From JBEIUO01 sp964549785 (GTDB taxonomy: Bacteria; Planctomycetota; Phycisphaerae; Phycisphaerales; UBA1924), in contig CAZJXA010000119.1 of NCBI GenBank assembly GCA_964549785.1, positions 1 through 10,192 on the forward strand: a DNA stretch of 10,192 bases. Direction: 5' to 3'. This document shows, piece after piece, positions 6,181 to 10,192 of the stretch (the first letter of the stretch is position 1; each line of letters starts with the position of its first letter). The position numbers and the translations under genes are program-made. Under the pieces are notes generated by a model. The model was not told where the DNA came from, ran no database searches, and was given only the letters and a program-made list of their open reading frames with translations.

Positions 6181-6815
6181 GCCACGTCCTCCCGTTCCAC
6201 CGGCCTATCCATCGGTTCGGGCGGTCGTTCAATCTCCGCCCGGCGGCCACCGACGCTGAACGATGGCATTTTGTTGAGGAACGTCGCCGCTATCTGAAGC
6301 CCCTTGCCCGCCGGGCTCACAAAGCGCTGGCTCAGTTGCTCCACCGTCTGAAAGAAGTCAACGAGCTCATCGATGCGGTGGTGATGCGTTCGCACCGCCA
6401 GCTCCGCCACACTCAGGCCCGAGCGCGGCCCGGCCTCGTCCCGGATCTCGTGCAGCGACGCCAGCAAGGGGTCGGCCTCACGCTTGATCCGCTCCCGCAC
6501 AATCGCGCGGAACATCGCCCATACGTCCTGCTCCGCTTGGTAATACTCCTTGCGGTCGCCGCGCTTGTGGGCCCGCGAAACAATCCCCCAATCCTGCAGG
6601 CTCCGCAGCGACATCGACGCATTGCCGCGGCTGATCTGCAGCCGCTCCATGATGTCGTCCGTACACGTCGGCTCCCCCGTGATGTACAAAAGCGCATGCA
6701 CCTCGGCCATCGTCCGACTGATCCCCCAAGCGCCGCCCATCTGCCCCCACACCGCGATAAATCGATCTTGCGACGGCCGGAGCGCGGCCTCAACGTTTTC
6801 GGGGAGAGTCGTCAT
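6177..6815 (-). CDS. GbsR/MarR-family winged-helix transcriptional regulator
   Basis: The product is 212 residues, a cytoplasmic DNA-binding protein. The N-terminal part carries the GbsR-type signature: FIAVWGQMGGAWGISRTMAE (residues 19-38), then ALLYITGEP. A winged helix-turn-helix follows, with recognition-helix region ISRGNASMSLRSLQDWGIV (residues 61-79) and a basic wing AHKRGDRKEYY (residues 82-92). Residues about 95-185 are helical and probably form the dimerisation/effector part. The last 25 residues are a charged Pro/Arg/Glu tail. GbsR relatives often repress neighbouring genes and respond to small molecules such as choline in Bacillus, but the ligand here is unknown and the neighbour is not a choline gene. 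The ATG at 6815 has no good Shine-Dalgarno: the bases before it are GTCTTTC. The stop overlaps the next gene by GTGA. Inverted repeats immediately upstream suggest autoregulation. Confidence 0.93.
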   Translation of the reverse strand: MTTLPENVEAALRPSQDRFIAVWGQMGGAWGISRTMAEVHALLYITGEPTCTDDIMERLQISRGNASMSLRSLQDWGIVSRAHKRGDRKEYYQAEQDVWAMFRAIVRERIKREADPLLASLHEIRDEAGPRSGLSVAELAVRTHHHRIDELVDFFQTVEQLSQRFVSPAGKGLQIAATFLNKMPSFSVGGRRAEIERPPEPMDRPVEREDVA

Positions 6816-6947
6816 GAAAGACTATTCGCACCGAAACTTTCGGAGTCGAATAGAACTTTCAGGAATTTGTGAAAGTTTGTTATAGGACGTATTTCGACTG
6901 GGCAGGATCGCACACAGCCCGGCCACTCCGTCCGGCATCCCGGTCCC
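6816..6947 (-). other. Kinase-to-regulator intergenic region with candidate promoter
   Basis: This 132-base gap separates the kinase stop (6948) from the regulator start. The part near the regulator is markedly AT-richer than its surroundings. On the minus strand TATAAC (6884-6879) matches the -10 consensus at five of six bases, but no good -35 lies upstream. An alternative pair is TTCACA (6874-6869) with TATTCG (6852-6847), 16 bases apart. Either could drive the regulator. No terminator with a T-run is visible for the kinase. Confidence 0.35.
6822..6877. promoter_or_regulatory. Nested inverted repeats, probable operator of the GbsR-type regulator
   Basis: Three perfect inverted-repeat elements lie within 56 bases directly upstream of the regulator start. 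CTATTCG (6822-6828) pairs with CGAATAG (6847-6853). Between them sits the 13-base palindrome CCGAAACTTTCGG (6831-6843). AACTTTC (6854-6860) pairs with GAAAGTT (6871-6877) around a 10-base spacer. The 7-mer GAAAGTT thus occurs three times counting both strands (6835-6841, 6854-6860, 6871-6877). The position overlapping the promoter fits an autoregulatory operator bound by a dimeric winged-helix protein. Confidence 0.55.
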
Positions 6948-9900
6948 CTACTTCTTCTCACCCGCCACGGGCGTGCCCGCCCCCGCCCGACCGGCATCGG
7001 CGTTGGTCCTCCACTCCGTCCCCTTGTGGTCGTAACCCTTGCCCGGCTCAGCACGGTCCCAGGATTCATACAGCGTCGCGAGGGCGGCCCGACACTGTTC
7101 CAGACGTCCGGCAGGGACTCCGCTGGCGATCGCCAGAACCCGGGCGGCCTCGATCAGTTCGGGCTCGGCCTCCGCGAATCGCTTCTGGCCCAGGAGCACG
7201 CGGCCCAGATTCATCTTCGCGGAACCGGTGCGGCCTTGGTCCTTACCCAGCACACGCTCGAAACCCGAAGCGGCCTCGCGGGCCAGTGGCTCGGCTTCCG
7301 CAAGGCGATCCTGACTCCGGAGAAAACTGCTGAAACTGTTGATGCCGTTCAGGGTGTTCGGATGGTCGTTGCCGATGAGGCGACGGAGCTTTTCCAGCGA
7401 CTCGGTGTGCAGTGCTTCGGCCTCGGCGAATTTTCCTTGCTTCTCGACAAGGGCAGCCAGGCTGCTCTGCACGATGATGGTTTCGGAATGGTCGTCGCCC
7501 GAGACGCGGCGGCGCGCCTCCAACGCTTTGCGGAGGAAACCCTCAGCCTCGTCAAGATTGTCCTGGAGGCTCAGCAGGTTGGCGAGGTTGTTCATCGTGA
7601 CAAGTGCGCCAGAGCCATCCTCGTTCTTGTTGCGGACCGCGGCCGCCAGCGCTTCCCGGTAAAGGGCCTCCGCCTCCGCGTACTCCTGCTGCTCGGCCAG
7701 CACTCGGGCCAGCGATCCCATCCCGTCCAGCGTGCTGGGGTGGTCGGTGCCGAGGGTGCGGCGTCGAATCGTGAGTGATTCACGCAGGATGGCTTCCGCC
7801 TCGGCCAGTTTGCCCTGTCCGCGGAGCACGTTGCCCAAGCCCGCCATGTTCACGAGCGTGTCCGGATGCTCATTCCCGGCGACGCGACGGCGAATCTCCA
7901 GGGCGTCACGGACGAACGGCTCGGCCTCGGCGTATCGCCCCTGGGTAGAAAGCGAGTTCCCCACGCTGAACATGCTCACCAGCGTGTCCGGGTGTTCCGC
8001 GCCGCGGACGCGCCGCGCGAACTCCAAGGCCTCGCGGTAGTGGGCTTCGGCGTCCTTGGCCCTCCCCATCGCGACCAGCAGGCCGCCCAGGTTATGGGTC
8101 CACACGAAGACATCACGGTCGTCCGCGGGCAAGACACGCCGGCCGGTTTCGTAGGCCTCGCGCCAATAGGGTTCGGCGTCCTTGACCTTGCCTTGAGCGA
8201 TGAGCAAATAGCCGTAGGTGTTCGCCGAAATAAGCGTCTCCCGGTGCTCATTCCCCAGGACGCGGCGGCGGCCGTCCAGCGCCGCTTTCAAAAGCGGCTC
8301 GGCCTCCGCAAATTTTCCCTGATCGCGCAGCAGGTTGCCAAGATTGCTCATGGTGCTGAAGGTCTCGGCGTCGTCATCGCCCAAAACCCGGCGGCGCTTC
8401 TCAAGGGCTTCTCGCCACGCGGCCTCGGCCTCCGCAGGCCGACCGCCAGCATCCAACATGCCGCCGAGGTTGTTGATCGACCTCAAGGTGTCCGGGTCAT
8501 CCTCGCCCAAAACCCGTCGGCGCATCGTCACCGCGCTTTGCTGGAACGCGATCGCGTCATCAAATCGCCCGAGATTCTTGTAGACGTCCGCGAGCGTGTG
8601 GCGGAGGGACGCGTCCACCGCTGGCTGATCCTTGAACTGGGAATCGACCGCCGACGCGGCGGGCTTCAGAATCGTGCGGTCGATTAACTCGACGGCCGCG
8701 TCGGTCGCGTTCACCTGTCCCAGTTCGCGTCCGAACGCCTCGATCCGGGCGCTGCGCCCAGCCTCGCCACCGGGTTCAACTTTGGCCACGGCCGCGGCGA
8801 ACCGTTCGCGGATGTCCGTCATCAACCGCTCGCCGGCTTCGTTCGGGTCGATCTTGTTGAGCATGGTCGACTGGAACGCCGCCACCTGCGCCAGATCTGC
8901 CGCCCGCTGCTCGGTTTCGGCCTCGGCGGCCAGCGCACGATCACGCTGGTCGTCGGCGATCTTGCGTTGCTCGGCTTCGGCCCCCTGCGCCGCCCGGGCC
9001 AGGTCGCGCTGGCCGCGGGCCACGTTGGCCTGCCACGCGAACGCGATCACGCCGATGAGCAGCGCCGCCGCAACCATCCCCCCCGCCGACACCGCCGCCC
9101 GGTTGCGGCGCGCAAACTTCCGAATCCAGTAGGCCCTGCTCGGCGGCGCCGCGATCACGGCCTCGCCGCTCAGATACCGCCGGACATCCGCCGCCAGCCC
9201 GTTCGCGGTCTCGTAGCGCCGGGCCCGGTCCTTCTCGAGCGCCTTCATCACGATCCAATCGAGTTCCCCGCGGATGAGCGAGCCCAATTTCCGCGGCTCG
9301 GTATGGCGGTGGGCCGCGATGGCGGGCAGCGTTGCGACGGATTGGCTGAGCCGCGTGCTGGGCTTGGGCGGATCGACCTCGCGGATGATCCGCTGAATCT
9401 CGCCGTACGCCCCAGATCGCAGATCGCTCCCGCTGAAGGGCGTGCTGCCGGTGAGCAATTCGTACAAGAGGACCCCCAGCGAATACACGTCCGTGCGCGT
9501 GTCGATGTCGAGCGAGCCCTCGGCCTGCTCGGGGCTCATGTACTCGGGCGTACCGATCAGAGACCGGTGCTCGGTGAAGAGCGTCTTCTCCGTCATCTTG
9601 GACGCCGTGGCCTTGGCGATGCCAAAGTCAATCACCTTCGCCCGCGGCTGGCCGTCCTGAGTCGAAACCAGCACGTTGCTGGGCTTGATATCGCGGTGAA
9701 TGATCCCCTTGGTGTGCGCGTGCTGCACCGCCGTGCAGACCTGGGCGAACAATTCAAGCCGCGATTCGATGCTGAGGTTGTTCTTGTCGCAGTAATCCGC
9801 GATGGCGTCGCCCTTGCACAACTCCATCACGAAGTAAGGCCGCCCCGTCTCGGTCGCCCCGGCGTCCAAAACCTTGGCGATGCCCGGATGGTCCATGATG

Positions 9901-10192
9901 GCGAGGGCCTGCCGCTCCTGCTCGAAGCGCGCGACCACCTGCCCCGTATCCATCCCCAACTTGATGATCTTGAGCGCCACCCGCCGCGCCACCGGCCGCT
10001 CCTGCTCGGCCAGAAACACCGAGCCAAAGCCCCCCTCGCCGATCAGTTGCAGCAGTTTGTACGGCCCGATGCGGGTGCCCGGACCCTCCCGCACCGGGGC
10101 CGACGTAGTTGCGCCCGCCGCGCCCGACTGGACAAACGTGGGGTCGGCGTGCGACCCCACGTTTGTCCAGTCGGGCGCGGCGGGCGCAACTA
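6948..10192 (-). CDS. Transmembrane Ser/Thr protein kinase with C-terminal TPR array (5' end incomplete or artefactual)
   Basis: A Hanks-type kinase that phosphorylates Ser/Thr of unknown targets. Counting from a GTG at 10160: Gly-rich loop GEGGFG (41-46), ATP-binding Lys64 in VALK, catalytic HRDIKPSN (155-162, Asp157), DFG (178-180), activation-segment end GTPEYMSPEQ (203-212); all key residues are present. A single membrane helix lies at about 356-376 after a basic stretch (RKFARRNR), placing the kinase in the cytoplasm and the rest outside. A probable coiled coil follows (about 380-420), then about 11 TPR units of 42 residues (about 515-1010), each with an RRRVLGxDHPDTL-like linker as in kinesin-light-chain-type TPRs. 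The chain ends at a TAG at 6950-6948. The frame stays open to the window edge. Kinases of this type often have an N-terminal extension before GPGTRIGPYKLL, so GTG 10160 is probably not the true start. The last 41 bases of the window are an inverted copy of this same coding sequence, so residues encoded right of about 10146 are suspect. Confidence 0.95.
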   Translation of the reverse strand, partial: VAPAAPDWTNVGSHADPTFVQSGAAGATTSAPVREGPGTRIGPYKLLQLIGEGGFGSVFLAEQERPVARRVALKIIKLGMDTGQVVARFEQERQALAIMDHPGIAKVLDAGATETGRPYFVMELCKGDAIADYCDKNNLSIESRLELFAQVCTAVQHAHTKGIIHRDIKPSNVLVSTQDGQPRAKVIDFGIAKATASKMTEKTLFTEHRSLIGTPEYMSPEQAEGSLDIDTRTDVYSLGVLLYELLTGSTPFSGSDLRSGAYGEIQRIIREVDPPKPSTRLSQSVATLPAIAAHRHTEPRKLGSLIRGELDWIVMKALEKDRARRYETANGLAADVRRYLSGEAVIAAPPSRAYWIRKFARRNRAAVSAGGMVAAALLIGVIAFAWQANVARGQRDLARAAQGAEAEQRKIADDQRDRALAAEAETEQRAADLAQVAAFQSTMLNKIDPNEAGERLMTDIRERFAAAVAKVEPGGEAGRSARIEAFGRELGQVNATDAAVELIDRTILKPAASAVDSQFKDQPAVDASLRHTLADVYKNLGRFDDAIAFQQSAVTMRRRVLGEDDPDTLRSINNLGGMLDAGGRPAEAEAAWREALEKRRRVLGDDDAETFSTMSNLGNLLRDQGKFAEAEPLLKAALDGRRRVLGNEHRETLISANTYGYLLIAQGKVKDAEPYWREAYETGRRVLPADDRDVFVWTHNLGGLLVAMGRAKDAEAHYREALEFARRVRGAEHPDTLVSMFSVGNSLSTQGRYAEAEPFVRDALEIRRRVAGNEHPDTLVNMAGLGNVLRGQGKLAEAEAILRESLTIRRRTLGTDHPSTLDGMGSLARVLAEQQEYAEAEALYREALAAAVRNKNEDGSGALVTMNNLANLLSLQDNLDEAEGFLRKALEARRRVSGDDHSETIIVQSSLAALVEKQGKFAEAEALHTESLEKLRRLIGNDHPNTLNGINSFSSFLRSQDRLAEAEPLAREAASGFERVLGKDQGRTGSAKMNLGRVLLGQKRFAEAEPELIEAARVLAIASGVPAGRLEQCRAALATLYESWDRAEPGKGYDHKGTEWRTNADAGRAGAGTPVAGEKK
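7230..8580 (-). repeat. Tandem 126-base repeats encoding TPR units of the kinase
   Basis: About eleven units of 42 codons recur with the pattern LGNLLxxQGKxAEAExLxREALExRRRVLGxDHPDTL. At DNA level the linkers give recurrent blocks (for example near 8372 and 8498, 126 bases apart). Units are diverged, so this is an old array. One unit, near 7600-7640, has lost the canonical linker and reads VRNKNEDGSGALV instead. Confidence 0.75.
10106..10192. repeat. Perfect 41-bp inverted repeat with 5-base loop at the window end
   Basis: Bases 10106-10146 are the exact reverse complement of 10152-10192, separated by GCGTG (10147-10151). The outer boundary coincides with the end of the window, so the true arm length is unknown. 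The left arm is kinase coding sequence (ADPTFVQSGAAGATT on the minus strand), so the right arm is an inverted copy of part of a gene rather than a separate element. Confidence 0.95.

Noticed and set aside
7026..8687. Two plus-strand frames of 250 and 273 codons
   Set aside because: Both are antisense to the TPR array; their apparent internal repeats are mirror images of the 126-base TPR repeats.

Overview
The window is GC-rich DNA that looks like a chromosomal fragment of a Planctomycetota bacterium, most likely class Phycisphaerae. Three things point there. Two large secreted proteins end in a dockerin-like Ca-binding domain that finishes in Gly-Cys or Ser-Cys. A Ser/Thr kinase carries a membrane helix and a long TPR tail. 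A small membrane protein ends in a zinc ribbon of a style common in this phylum. The assignment is inferred from domain architecture, not from a search.

Layout. Positions 1-221 (minus) hold the N-terminal part of a UbiX-type flavin prenyltransferase that runs off the left edge. A 313-base divergent spacer follows, with a candidate promoter at 361-388. Positions 535-2094 (plus) encode a 519-residue secreted protein: signal peptide, unknown beta-rich region, Cys-rich motif, PKD-like domain, dockerin-like end. Positions 2165-2467 (plus) encode a 100-residue membrane protein with a C-terminal zinc ribbon, in visibly AT-richer DNA. A non-coding stretch with a good promoter (2774-2801) leads to 2911-5562 (plus), an 883-residue secreted protein: propeller-like N-terminus, DUF11-like domain, second beta-rich region, dockerin-like end. 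It is closed by a textbook rho-independent terminator at 5588-5619.

The rest reads leftward on the minus strand. A partial Ser/Thr kinase with about 11 TPR units occupies 10192-6948. After a 132-base gap full of inverted repeats comes a GbsR/MarR-type regulator (6815-6177), which overlaps by four bases (GTGA) an orphan 168-residue protein (6180-5674). The regulator and orphan look like one transcription unit, and the repeats just upstream look like its operator.

The window ends in a perfect 41-bp inverted repeat with a 5-base loop (10106-10192) that folds the kinase 5' coding sequence back on itself. This is most simply a fold-back artefact at a contig end, so the kinase N-terminus should not be trusted.

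The genes do not form one obvious pathway. The two dockerin-type proteins probably share an export and anchoring fate. The kinase is a transmembrane signalling protein. I saw no tRNA, rRNA, CRISPR array, transposase or integrase.
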